NCBI GenBank assembly: GCA_030684635.1 | Contig: JAUXUW010000150.1 | Span: 1 to 35,197 of the forward strand | DNA: 35,197 bases | Origin: Dehalococcoidia bacterium | GTDB taxonomy: Bacteria; Chloroflexota; Dehalococcoidia; UBA2979 | Direction of reading: 5' to 3' | In this document: positions 26,026 to 34,435 of the stretch, piece after piece | How the letters are laid out: each line of letters opens with the position of its first letter | How positions within the stretch are numbered: the stretch's first letter is position 1 | Notes under the pieces: model-generated | The model's input: only the letters and a program-made list of their open reading frames with translations | The model's database searches: none | Told to the model about the DNA's origin: nothing | Made by a program: the position numbers and the translations under genes

Positions 26026-27234
26026 ATGCTCTCTCGGCCGTTTCTCGTCCTGGGCTTCGCCATGTTCTGCGCGACCATGGGGCTGGGCATGGTCACGCCC
26101 GTCCTCCCGGTCTACGCGAAGTCGTTGGGCGCCACGGGCACGGCGATTGGCCTCACGTTCTCCGCGTTCGCGCTGACCCAGGTGTTCATCAGCCCGTTCT
26201 CCGGGCGGCTGGCGGACCGCTTCGGCCGCAAGCCGTTCCTGGTGGGCGGCCTGCTGACGTACATGGCCGCAGCGGTCGGCTGGTACGTGACGGACAGCGT
26301 GGCGGGGATCATCGCGTTCCGCGCCCTTTCGGGCGTGGGCTCCGCCTTCATCTTCTCGATGGCGCTCGCCTACGTCGGTGACCTCGCGCCGAACGGGCGC
26401 GAGGGGCGCTACATGGGCGTGTTTGGGCTGTTCGACTTCATCGGCTTCGGGGTGGGGCCGGTGCTCGCCGGCATCGTCCGCGACCACGCCGCGATCGAGG
26501 ACGTGTTCCTGAGCATGGCCGCGCTCTTCACCGTAGCCTCGCTGCTCGTCGCCATGCTCCTGCCGAAGACGGTCGAGATCGCCGCGACCGGTCTGGACGG
26601 CCTCCGCCTGACGCGTCCGCCCGTGCCGGCGTGGGGGGTGGTGCTGCACGACCGCACGGTGCAGGCGCTGTTCGGCCTCCGCGCCTCCTTCGCCTTCTCC
26701 ATGGGTGCGTCCTTTTCCTTCATCGCGGTCTACCTGGAGGAGTCGCTTGCGGTGACCGCGACGATGGTGGGCGCGCTCCTGGCCGCGCAGCAGTTCGCCG
26801 GCGGGCTGTCGCAGCCGGTGCTGGGCCATGTGGCGGACCGCCTGCCGAGGCGCACGCTGGTCGTGGCCGGGGCGGTGATGGTTGCGGCCGGCTACTCGAC
26901 GGCGGCGTTCAGCACGACCTACGTCATCATCCTTGCCGGCTTCATTCTCGGGGTCGGCGTGGGCGGGGCGCTCTTCAACGTCGCCGGCCAGGCTGTGCAG
27001 GTGGAGGTCGGGCGCACCCTCGGCATGGCGACCGTGGCGAGCCTGCAGTCGATGGCGTACGCGATCGGCATCCTCGCCGGGTCGCTCGGTGGCGGGCGGA
27101 TCGTGGAGGCGACGAACGTGCGCGCGGTGTTCGCCCTCGGGGGCTGCTTCATCCTCGCCGGGGCGTTGTTCTTCGTGCTCCACACGCGGCCCCCACGCGC
27201 CGTCGTCCCGCTCGAGGGCGAACCGGCGGGGTAG
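26026..27234 (+). CDS. MFS transporter
   Basis: GMVTPVLPVYAKSLGATGTAIGLTFSAFALTQVFISPFSGRLADRFGRKPFLVGG; 12-TM-like hydrophobic pattern. Confidence 0.92.
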   Translation: MLSRPFLVLGFAMFCATMGLGMVTPVLPVYAKSLGATGTAIGLTFSAFALTQVFISPFSGRLADRFGRKPFLVGGLLTYMAAAVGWYVTDSVAGIIAFRALSGVGSAFIFSMALAYVGDLAPNGREGRYMGVFGLFDFIGFGVGPVLAGIVRDHAAIEDVFLSMAALFTVASLLVAMLLPKTVEIAATGLDGLRLTRPPVPAWGVVLHDRTVQALFGLRASFAFSMGASFSFIAVYLEESLAVTATMVGALLAAQQFAGGLSQPVLGHVADRLPRRTLVVAGAVMVAAGYSTAAFSTTYVIILAGFILGVGVGGALFNVAGQAVQVEVGRTLGMATVASLQSMAYAIGILAGSLGGGRIVEATNVRAVFALGGCFILAGALFFVLHTRPPRAVVPLEGEPAG

Positions 27235-27274
27235 GCCGGCCCGCGGGGTGCACGGAGCGGATACCGCGTGGGGG

Positions 27275-27280
27275 TATACT
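27275..27280 (+). promoter_or_regulatory. Candidate -10 box (TATACT) upstream of aldo/keto reductase
   Basis: GGGGTATACT 49 nt before ATG 27329; near-consensus -10. Confidence 0.4.
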
Positions 27281-27328
27281 CCGCGTTCTCAACGCACATC
27301 TACGTTCCTGATCGAGAGGGGAAACCCA

Positions 27329-28267
27329 ATGGAATACCGCAACCTGGGCCGGTCTGGCCTGCAGGTCTCCGTGGTGGGACTGGGCACCAATAACTTCGGC
27401 ATGCGCATGGACGCCGGCCAGGCCGCGGACGTGGTGCACGCCTGCTTGGATCAGGGGATCACGCTCTTCGACACCGCTGATATCTACGGTGGCCGCGGTA
27501 AGTCGGAGGAGTTCTTGGGCCAGGCGTTGAAGGGCCGTCGCGACGAGGCGATCGTGGCGACGAAGTTCGCCGGTCCGATGGGCGAGGGCCCGCTGCGCTC
27601 CGGCGGCTCGCGCCGCTACATCATGCAGGAGGTGGAGGCCTCCCTCCGCCGCCTGGACACGGACTACATCGACCTCTATCAGATGCACTTCCCGGACCCG
27701 AAGACGCCGCAGGACGAGACGATGCGCGCGCTGGACGACCTGGTGACCTCCGGCAAGGTCCGCTACCTGGGCAACTCCAACTACGCCGGCTGGCAGATCG
27801 CCAACGCCGCCTGGATCGCGAAGTCGGAGCACCTGACGCCGTTCGTCTCCGCGCAGAACCAGTACAGCCTGCTCGACCGCCGCATCGAGGCGGAAGTCGT
27901 GCCGGCCGCGCGTGAGTTCGGGTTGAGCATCCTGCCGTTCTTCCCGCTCGCCAGCGGCCTGCTCACCGGCAAGTACAAGCGTGGCCAGGCCGCGCCTGAG
28001 GGCGCACGTCTCTCCTCCGGCCCGCAGGCCGACCGCTTGCTGACCGAGCAGAACTACGACACCGTCGAGAAGCTGGAGGCGTTCGCGCAGGAGCGTGGCC
28101 ACACGATCCTCGAACTGGCTTTCTCCTGGCTGGCGTCGCTGGACTACGTGGGCTCCGTGATCGCTGGCGCCACGCGCCCGGACCAGGTCGCCGCGAACGC
28201 CGCCGCCGCTTCCTGGCGGCTGACGTCCGAGGAGATGGCGGAGGTCGACCGCCTCATGAAGCGCTAG
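27329..28267 (+). CDS. Aldo/keto reductase
   Basis: MEYRNLGRSGLQVSVVGLGTNNFG...FDTADIYGGRGKSEEFLG...YIDLYQMHFPD. Confidence 0.95.
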   Translation: MEYRNLGRSGLQVSVVGLGTNNFGMRMDAGQAADVVHACLDQGITLFDTADIYGGRGKSEEFLGQALKGRRDEAIVATKFAGPMGEGPLRSGGSRRYIMQEVEASLRRLDTDYIDLYQMHFPDPKTPQDETMRALDDLVTSGKVRYLGNSNYAGWQIANAAWIAKSEHLTPFVSAQNQYSLLDRRIEAEVVPAAREFGLSILPFFPLASGLLTGKYKRGQAAPEGARLSSGPQADRLLTEQNYDTVEKLEAFAQERGHTILELAFSWLASLDYVGSVIAGATRPDQVAANAAAASWRLTSEEMAEVDRLMKR

Positions 28268-28291
28268 ACCCGCTGCGGTCGAATGACGACG

Positions 28292-28317
28292 GACGGGACG
28301 CCCGAGGGCGTCCCGTC
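28292..28317. terminator. Bidirectional hairpin between convergent genes
   Basis: GACGGGACGCCC-GA-GGGCGTCCCGTC. Confidence 0.65.
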
Positions 28318-28349
28318 TGCGTTTCGGCGCGGGTTCCGCGGGTGCCGGG

Positions 28350-29633
28350 CTAATCGTGCAGGCGGAAGCCGTACAGCGCGGAGGCCTCGCGGGCGAGTTG
28401 CTCGCGGAAGGCGGGCGCGGCGATGTCGATCAGCGCCTGGGCACGCTCGCGCACCGGGCGGCCATGGAGCCGCGCGATGCCGTGCTCCGTGACGACGAAG
28501 TACACGTCGCCGCGCGTCGTCACGACGCCGGCGCCGGCGGCCAGTTGCGAGACGATCCGCGAGCGCGTCCCGCCGAGCGCACTGGAGGGCAGGGCGATGA
28601 TCGGGCGGCCCCGGGGTGCGCGCGCCGCGCCACGGATGAAGTCCAATTGCCCGCCGATGCCGCTCCAGAACCGCGGGCCGATCGAGTCCGCGCAGACCTG
28701 GCCGGTCAGGTCGACCTCGATCGCGGAGTTCACGGCCACCATCTCCTCGTGCTGCGCGATCACGCGCGTGTCGTTGGTGTAGGCGGAGGAGAACATCGCC
28801 ACGCCGGGGTTGCCGTCCACGAAGTCGTACAGGCGCCGGGTCCCCATCACGAACGAGGACACGATCAGCCCGGGGTGGACGGCCTTCCGGGCGCCCGTGA
28901 TCACACCAGCCTCGACGAGGTCGACGACGCCGTCCGCGAACATCTCCGTGTGGATGCCCAGGTCTCGATGTCCGCGGAGCGCGCGCAGCACGGCGTCCGC
29001 CACGGCGCCAATGCCGAGTTGCAGCGTCGCGCCGTCCTCCACCAGTGTCGCGACGTGCTCGCCGATGCGGCGGGACACCTCCGTCGGGTCGGGAGGCGGG
29101 ATCTCCCAGAGCGGCCGGTCGGTCTCGATGTAGGCGTCGATCTGGCTGAGGTGGACCGTGCTCTCGCCGAGGGTGCGCGGCATCTGCCGGTTCACCTCCG
29201 CGATCACGAAGCGTGCCGCCTCTGCCGCCGGACGCGCCACGTCCACGGACACCCCCATGGAGCACATCCCATCCGCGTCCGGCGGCGACACCTGTAGCAG
29301 CGCCACGTCCAACGGGAGCGTGCCGTCCGTAAAGAGCCGCGGGATGTCGGAGAGGAACACCGGCGTGAAGTCCGCGCGGCCGGCGTTGACGGCCTCGCGC
29401 ACGTTCGCGCCGATGAAGAGCGCGTTGTGGCGCAGGTGCCCCTCCAGCGCGGGGGCGACGTGCGGCGCGGGCCCTTCCAGGTGCAGCGACACGGTTTCTA
29501 CGCCCGTCAGCGAGAGTGCGCGTTCCGCCAGCGCCTCGATCAGCGGGGTCGGCGTGGCCGCCCCGCCGTGGAGGTAGACACGCATCCCGCTCTGGATGTA
29601 GTTGAGGGCGGCCTGGATGGTGGTGGCGGGCAT
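28350..29633 (-). CDS. Acetyl-CoA hydrolase/transferase family (4-hydroxybutyrate CoA-transferase-like)
   Basis: GMRVYLHGGAATPTPLIEAL, PDADGMCSMGVSVD, DGATLQLGIGAVADAVL, VVTTRGDVYFVVTEHGIARLHG. Start MPATTIQ at 29633. Confidence 0.9.
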   Translation of the reverse strand: MPATTIQAALNYIQSGMRVYLHGGAATPTPLIEALAERALSLTGVETVSLHLEGPAPHVAPALEGHLRHNALFIGANVREAVNAGRADFTPVFLSDIPRLFTDGTLPLDVALLQVSPPDADGMCSMGVSVDVARPAAEAARFVIAEVNRQMPRTLGESTVHLSQIDAYIETDRPLWEIPPPDPTEVSRRIGEHVATLVEDGATLQLGIGAVADAVLRALRGHRDLGIHTEMFADGVVDLVEAGVITGARKAVHPGLIVSSFVMGTRRLYDFVDGNPGVAMFSSAYTNDTRVIAQHEEMVAVNSAIEVDLTGQVCADSIGPRFWSGIGGQLDFIRGAARAPRGRPIIALPSSALGGTRSRIVSQLAAGAGVVTTRGDVYFVVTEHGIARLHGRPVRERAQALIDIAAPAFREQLAREASALYGFRLHD

Positions 29634-29726
29634 GTGTGCATCAGAACAGGCGTGGCGGCCGGTCGCAATCGGTGGGCCGCGCGCGTGCTGTAATGCGTCC
29701 CGGTGATGTGGGGACAGGAGGCGGTG

Positions 29727-30875
29727 ATGGTCGGACGGCGAATCCTTGAGGGTGTGCGCGTGATCGACTTCACGCGGGTGGTCGCGGGGCCGTACTGCAC
29801 GCGGATGCTTGCGGACCTGGGCGCGGACGTGATCTGCGTCGACCCACCGAAGGAGGGCGCGGGCGGCCCCACCCGGACGGAGGGCAGCGTCGCGAACAAC
29901 CTCGGGAAGCGCTCCGTGACGCTCGACCTCAAGCACCCCGCGGGGATCGAGGCGGCCCGTGCGCTGATCGCAAGCGCGGACGTGGTGGTGGAGAACTTCC
30001 GCCCGGGTGTGATGGCCTCGCTCGGGATCGGCTACGAAGCCTGCAGCGCCACCAACCCGCGCCTGGTCTTCGCCTCGATCTCCGGGTTCGGCCAGACCGG
30101 CGGTTCGTCGCATCGCCGTGCGTACGGCGCCACGGCGCACGCGGAGGCAGGCTGGCTGTGGGTGCAGCAGCAGGCCGTGGGGACGCCGGAGCCGTTCGCA
30201 CCGGGCGTCACCGTCGCGGACCTCGTGACCGGGCAGACTGCGTTCGCGGGCATCCTCGCCGCGCTCTATGACCGCGAACGCACCGGCCGAGGGCAGTGGG
30301 TGGACACGTCGCTCATGGACAGCCAGTTCCAGATGCTGACCGAGGTCGTGACGCCCGTCCTGAACGGCCAGCAGCCGGAGGCCTGGACGCCGTTCCGGCA
30401 CCCGGTCCACCGCACCCGGGACGGCCGGCACATCACGCTGAATGTCGGCGGTCCGCACAACTGGGCCCGTATTGCCGCGGCGCTGGGCCACGAGGGCGAG
30501 CCGATGCCCTCGGCCCCGGCCGCCGCGAACGCCCTGGCCGGGTCGTGGATCGCTGCGATGGATGCGGCTGACGTGGTGGACGCGCTGGGCCAGACCGGCG
30601 CGCCCTACGGCATGACGCTGACGATGCATGAGGCGGCCGTGCACCCGCACCTGGCCGAGCGCGGGATGATCGTGGAGGTCGACGATCCGCTGGAGGGCCG
30701 AGTGCGCGCAGTGGACTCCGCGCTCTTCTTCTCCGAGACGATCAGCAGCGCCACCGGGCCCGCGCCGCTCGCCGGCCAGCACTCGCGCGATGTCCTGCGC
30801 GAGGCGGGCTACGACGACGCGCGGATCGAGGCGGCGCTGTCCTCCGGTGGCGTCGGAGAGCAGCGCCTGCCCTGA
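29727..30875 (+). CDS. CaiB/BaiF family CoA-transferase (type III)
   Basis: LEGVRVIDFTRVVAGPYCTRMLADLGADVICVDPP, GKRSVTLDLKHPAG, DVVVENFRPGVMASLGIGYE; SD GGAGG upstream. Confidence 0.95.
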   Translation: MVGRRILEGVRVIDFTRVVAGPYCTRMLADLGADVICVDPPKEGAGGPTRTEGSVANNLGKRSVTLDLKHPAGIEAARALIASADVVVENFRPGVMASLGIGYEACSATNPRLVFASISGFGQTGGSSHRRAYGATAHAEAGWLWVQQQAVGTPEPFAPGVTVADLVTGQTAFAGILAALYDRERTGRGQWVDTSLMDSQFQMLTEVVTPVLNGQQPEAWTPFRHPVHRTRDGRHITLNVGGPHNWARIAAALGHEGEPMPSAPAAANALAGSWIAAMDAADVVDALGQTGAPYGMTLTMHEAAVHPHLAERGMIVEVDDPLEGRVRAVDSALFFSETISSATGPAPLAGQHSRDVLREAGYDDARIEAALSSGGVGEQRLP

Positions 30876-30893
30876 TCGCTGTGCGGGGTTCGG

Positions 30894-31451
30894 TCAGGCG
30901 TCGTGGTGCGGGGTGTCCACCGGGATGACCAGCCCCGTGCGCACGTCATAGATCATCCCGACGACCTCGTACCCCTCGGGGAGGAAGCGACAGGCGCGGA
31001 TCTGCTCCACGTCGTCGCGCACGCTCTCCTCCAGGTCCGCGAACGGCAGGAAGTCGATGTGCGCGGCGCTCTGGCCGGTGGCGGACTTCACCCGGCTACG
31101 CAGGTTGTCGTTCGTCTGCCCGAAGAGGCCGCAGTCGGTGTGGTGGATGACGATGCACGCGCGGGTGCCCAGGGCGTGCGCGGAGATGATCAGCGACCGG
31201 ATCGCATCGTCCGTCGCGCGGCCGCCCGCGTTTCGGATCATGTGCGCCTCGCCCAGCTTGAACCCGATGATCGACATGGCCGGGTAGCGTGAGTCCATGC
31301 ACGTCAGGATCACAGCCTGCTTGATCGGCTGGACCTGGAGGGCGCCCACATCGAAGGAGGCACGCCACTGCTCGTTGTCGTGGACGATGGCGTCGAGATC
31401 GAACACCGGTCGCGCTGCGCCGGGCGGCGCAGACCCCTCTAACTCACCCAT
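30894..31451 (-). CDS. Beta-class carbonic anhydrase
   Basis: AVILTCMDSRYPAMS...HMIRNAGGRATDDAIRSLIISAHALGTRACIVIHHTDCGLF zinc ligand motif CxDSR..HxxC. Confidence 0.93.
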   Translation of the reverse strand: MGELEGSAPPGAARPVFDLDAIVHDNEQWRASFDVGALQVQPIKQAVILTCMDSRYPAMSIIGFKLGEAHMIRNAGGRATDDAIRSLIISAHALGTRACIVIHHTDCGLFGQTNDNLRSRVKSATGQSAAHIDFLPFADLEESVRDDVEQIRACRFLPEGYEVVGMIYDVRTGLVIPVDTPHHDA

Positions 31452-31468
31452 CAGGCCCCCTCGCGGCT

Positions 31469-31528
31469 GGTAGAGATGAAGATACAGTCCGTGAAGCCCT
31501 CCGGCAGGTAGGGCTCTGAAACTCTACC
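31469..31528 (-). promoter_or_regulatory. Candidate structured 5' leader of carbonic anhydrase
   Basis: GGTAGAG (31469-31475)/CTCTACC (31522-31528) enclose AGCCCT (31495-31500)/AGGGCT (31510-31515). Outer stem ends 17 nt before ATG. Confidence 0.4.
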
Positions 31529-31603
31529 CGGTCGCCGCCCGCGAGTGAACCGCGAGAACCGCCGGAAGTCCGGGCGAGCACGCGCGTGATGCCCGGGCTG
31601 GCG

Positions 31604-32791
31604 TTACTGGTAGATGATCAGGTCGGGCGGACCCGGCTGAAGTTGCTGGATCTCCGCTGGGCTGAAGAGGCGCACGTCCCAGTCATAGAAGAGCTTGAAG
31701 CCCGCGAACGGGGCGTACGAGGCGTTGGCGAAGGTCTGGTAGCCCCAGAGTTTCTGCGCGCGTGGCCCCCAGCCGTCCATGTCGATCACCAGGTCTACGC
31801 TGGGGACGGGCGAGATCCGTTCCGGGTTCACCAGCATGTCCGCCCGGAACTGGTGGACGACCAGCACCTTGGGGGGCAGCGCGTGCCTGGCCACGAGCGC
31901 GCCGAGGTACTCCTGGACCGCGTTCACCTCGCCGGCGTCCAGGCTCCCGATCGCCACCCCCGGCGGCTCCCCGTCCGTCCGCGTGGCGAACTCCGGATCG
32001 AGGGCTACGTGGACGTGGGGCTTCAGGAGCACCCGCTCTAGCGCCTTCACCTCGGTCAGCGGATCCGCCCACCCCACCTGGACGTCCAGGAACAGGAGCA
32101 TGCCGCGCTCTTCCGTCACGCGGACGTACTCGTCCAGCGTCCCCGCGCTGATCCGGCCGAGGTAGAGGCCGCTTGCGCCCGGGTATCGCTGCGCCACGGC
32201 CGCGATCAGGTGCAGCGCGGGGATGACCTTACGGGCGCCGTTCAGCGCGTCGTACTCGCTCGCGACGGCGGTCACCCGGGTAGCGGCCTCCGCTGCGGAG
32301 TACTTGCCCAGGGCGCCCATGAACGGGATTCCGGGGAAGCCGTAGAACGAGACCACCTGCGCATCCGTGAAGACCGAGCGCTGCGGCGTGGCCCCGAACG
32401 ACCAGGAGAATGCCGTCTCCGTCTGGATCCAGTAGACCTGGCCCGGCACCAGGGTGGTGAAGCCGGCCATGCCGGCCGCGCCGCTGGAGGGCGTCCAGCG
32501 CGTCCACGCCCCGGTGCGCGGGTGCTCCGACCACACCTGCAGCCGTGAGGTCGCGGCGACCGCGCTCGGTGGGCTCACCCGCCCGGCGTCGAAGGCCTGC
32601 GCCATCGACGTGGCCGGGCGCTCCCACCGGAACGACGTGGCGCCCACCGGGACCGACAGACCGCAGCCCGGCACCCTCGCGTCGAGTTCCGGCCTGCCCG
32701 AGCAATCGGCAGCACTCACGGCAGAGGGCTGCCCCCTCAGTAGGACGAGAAGCATGAGCAAGACAGAGAAGCCGGTGAGTAGACGGCGCAT
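31604..32791 (-). CDS. Secreted protein of unknown function (possible TIM-barrel-like C-terminal domain)
   Basis: N-terminal signal peptide MRRLLTGFSVLLMLLVLLRGQPSAVSA; VPGQVYWIQTETAFSWSF; GASGLYLGRISAGTLDEYVRVTEERGMLLFLDVQVGWADPLTEVKALERVLLKPHVHVALDPEFATR. Confidence 0.75.
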   Translation of the reverse strand: MRRLLTGFSVLLMLLVLLRGQPSAVSAADCSGRPELDARVPGCGLSVPVGATSFRWERPATSMAQAFDAGRVSPPSAVAATSRLQVWSEHPRTGAWTRWTPSSGAAGMAGFTTLVPGQVYWIQTETAFSWSFGATPQRSVFTDAQVVSFYGFPGIPFMGALGKYSAAEAATRVTAVASEYDALNGARKVIPALHLIAAVAQRYPGASGLYLGRISAGTLDEYVRVTEERGMLLFLDVQVGWADPLTEVKALERVLLKPHVHVALDPEFATRTDGEPPGVAIGSLDAGEVNAVQEYLGALVARHALPPKVLVVHQFRADMLVNPERISPVPSVDLVIDMDGWGPRAQKLWGYQTFANASYAPFAGFKLFYDWDVRLFSPAEIQQLQPGPPDLIIYQ

Positions 32792-32984
32792 GAGGCTCCA
32801 GGTTCGGTCCGTACACGGGCGATGAGGGTAGTGGGCACCCCGTCACAGCATCAGGCCGGGGGCAACGGTCACCGCGTGAGGCCGTGAGCACGCACGTGGC
32901 CCAGACTAACGAAGCAAAGAAGCCCTCCGCAGGATGCCAAATGCAGGCACGCGTCATACCGCAGGGCGCGGTACCGTCGTCACC

Positions 32985-33695
32985 ATGCTTGCACTGCGAA
33001 ACCCCCACTCCGTCCTCGCCACCCTCGATGCGCGTCCGCGCGACGTGATCGAGGTGCGGCTGCCGGGCGGCCGCGCCCAGGGTGCGTGGGACCGCGTGGC
33101 GGCAGAGGCGTCCCGGCACGGGCGCCCGGTGGTGCCGGTGGAACGGGATGCGCGCCCCGGCCGGGAGGGTGGTCGCAGCGGCGCCGAGGCGGTGATCCGG
33201 GAGCGTGAGCCGGTCGGCCTCGATCGCCTGTTCGCGGGCGAGCACGACCGCGGGCTCTGGCTGGCGCTGGACGGCGTGCAGGACCCGCACAACGCGGGCG
33301 CGATCTTCCGCGCGGCGGCGTTCTTCGGCGTGCGCGGGGTGGTGATGACCGCCGACCGTTCCGTGGGGCTGACGTCCGTGGTCTACGACGTGGCGAGCGG
33401 CGGCATGGAGGCGGTGCCGTACGCGGTGGAGACAAACCTGCGTCGCGCCCTGCAGGCCGCGAAGGACGCGGGCATCTGGATCATCGGCTCATCGGAGCAC
33501 GCGAAGAAGGACGTGACCGCCGTCCAGGCCGACCGGCCGTGGTTGCTGGTGCTCGGTAACGAGGAGTCCGGCCTCCGCCGCCTCACCCTGGAGACGTGCG
33601 ACGAGGTCTGCCGTATCACCCCGCGCGGCACCGCCGTGACGTCGCTGAACGTGGGGGTCGCCGCGGGCATCCTGATGGCCGCGCTCACGCGCTAG
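32985..33695 (+). CDS. TrmH/SpoU-family RNA 2'-O-methyltransferase (RlmB-like)
   Basis: ALDGVQDPHNAGAIFRAAAFFGVRGVV...LVLGNEESGLRRLTLETCDEVCRITPRGTAVTSLNVGVAAGILM. Confidence 0.93.
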   Translation: MLALRNPHSVLATLDARPRDVIEVRLPGGRAQGAWDRVAAEASRHGRPVVPVERDARPGREGGRSGAEAVIREREPVGLDRLFAGEHDRGLWLALDGVQDPHNAGAIFRAAAFFGVRGVVMTADRSVGLTSVVYDVASGGMEAVPYAVETNLRRALQAAKDAGIWIIGSSEHAKKDVTAVQADRPWLLVLGNEESGLRRLTLETCDEVCRITPRGTAVTSLNVGVAAGILMAALTR

Positions 33696-33704
33696 CCCGA
33701 CCGC

Positions 33705-34337
33705 TCAGCGACCGGCCGACTCGCGCGCGTCGATGTAGGCGCCGATGAAGTCACGCGACCAGGTCACGAAGTCCCCGGTGGCATCGCCCAGCGCGATCAC
33801 GCGGTCGTCCTCCAGCCACACGGTCGTCTCCGCCGGGGTGCCCCCGCGGTCGATCCCGCGCACCCGGATCGAGGCCGCCGTCCCCGGCTCCGCGGGCACG
33901 AGGGTGACGGCGGGGGGGCCGGCCTCGAACGTGCGGATCGCGTTCGCGAACCAGGAGAGGCCGGCGAACTCCAGCATTTCCTCCGCGCTCTGCATCGCGC
34001 TGTCGTCCACGTTGATCGCGCGGAGCAGCGCGCCGGGCGCCTCCGCCTCCGCGACGGCCTGCGCGAAGGCGTCCCAGCGGGCGGCGTCCGGCAGCGGCTG
34101 GCTGAGCGCCGCGACGATCGGTCGGGAGCGGTCGGCGAGCGCGTGCCACACCGCCGCCAGCCGCCGGGCGGCCTCCACGGACTCCTGCAGCAGCAGCGCG
34201 GAGAGGGCGGCGCGGTAACTCGTGTCCGCCAGGAAGATCCCCGTGAGCACGTTGTCCGCCACGATCTGCGGCTTCGTCAGGGTGGCCGACTCGTAGGCGC
34301 GCAGGAACGCGAGGTCGTCGGGCACGGCGAGGGTCAT
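33705..34337 (-). CDS. Conserved-looking protein of unknown function
   Basis: 210-aa ORF with high-GC codon bias; MTLAVPDDLAFLRAYESATLTKPQIVADNVLTGIFLADTSYRAALSALLLQES; no recognised motif. Confidence 0.7.
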   Translation of the reverse strand: MTLAVPDDLAFLRAYESATLTKPQIVADNVLTGIFLADTSYRAALSALLLQESVEAARRLAAVWHALADRSRPIVAALSQPLPDAARWDAFAQAVAEAEAPGALLRAINVDDSAMQSAEEMLEFAGLSWFANAIRTFEAGPPAVTLVPAEPGTAASIRVRGIDRGGTPAETTVWLEDDRVIALGDATGDFVTWSRDFIGAYIDARESAGR

Positions 34338-34435
34338 CGGGCGGCCTCCGTCGGCAGTCGGTCAGTCAGCACAACATCAGCGTATCGAGGAGGCGCCGCG
34401 CGCGCAGGCGTGTCCGGGCGGGATATCATCACCGG

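Noticed and set aside
28350-30782. 810-aa minus-strand ORF continuing upstream of the CoA-transferase across the CaiB/BaiF gene
   Set aside because: Only the part from MPATTIQ (29633) has recognisable protein content; the rest is antisense to a clear type III CoA-transferase and is a high-GC artefact.
31452-31604. In-frame open stretch after the secreted protein TAA ending in PYLPEGFTDCIFISTSREGA* and overlapping the carbonic anhydrase start
   Set aside because: No ATG, GTG or TTG start in the stretch; would require stop-codon readthrough. The RNA-structure explanation is preferred.
32792-32984. Possible riboswitch between the secreted protein and the SpoU methyltransferase
   Set aside because: I compared the GTCAC/GGCC-like segments mentally with c-di-GMP and similar aptamers and found no convincing match.
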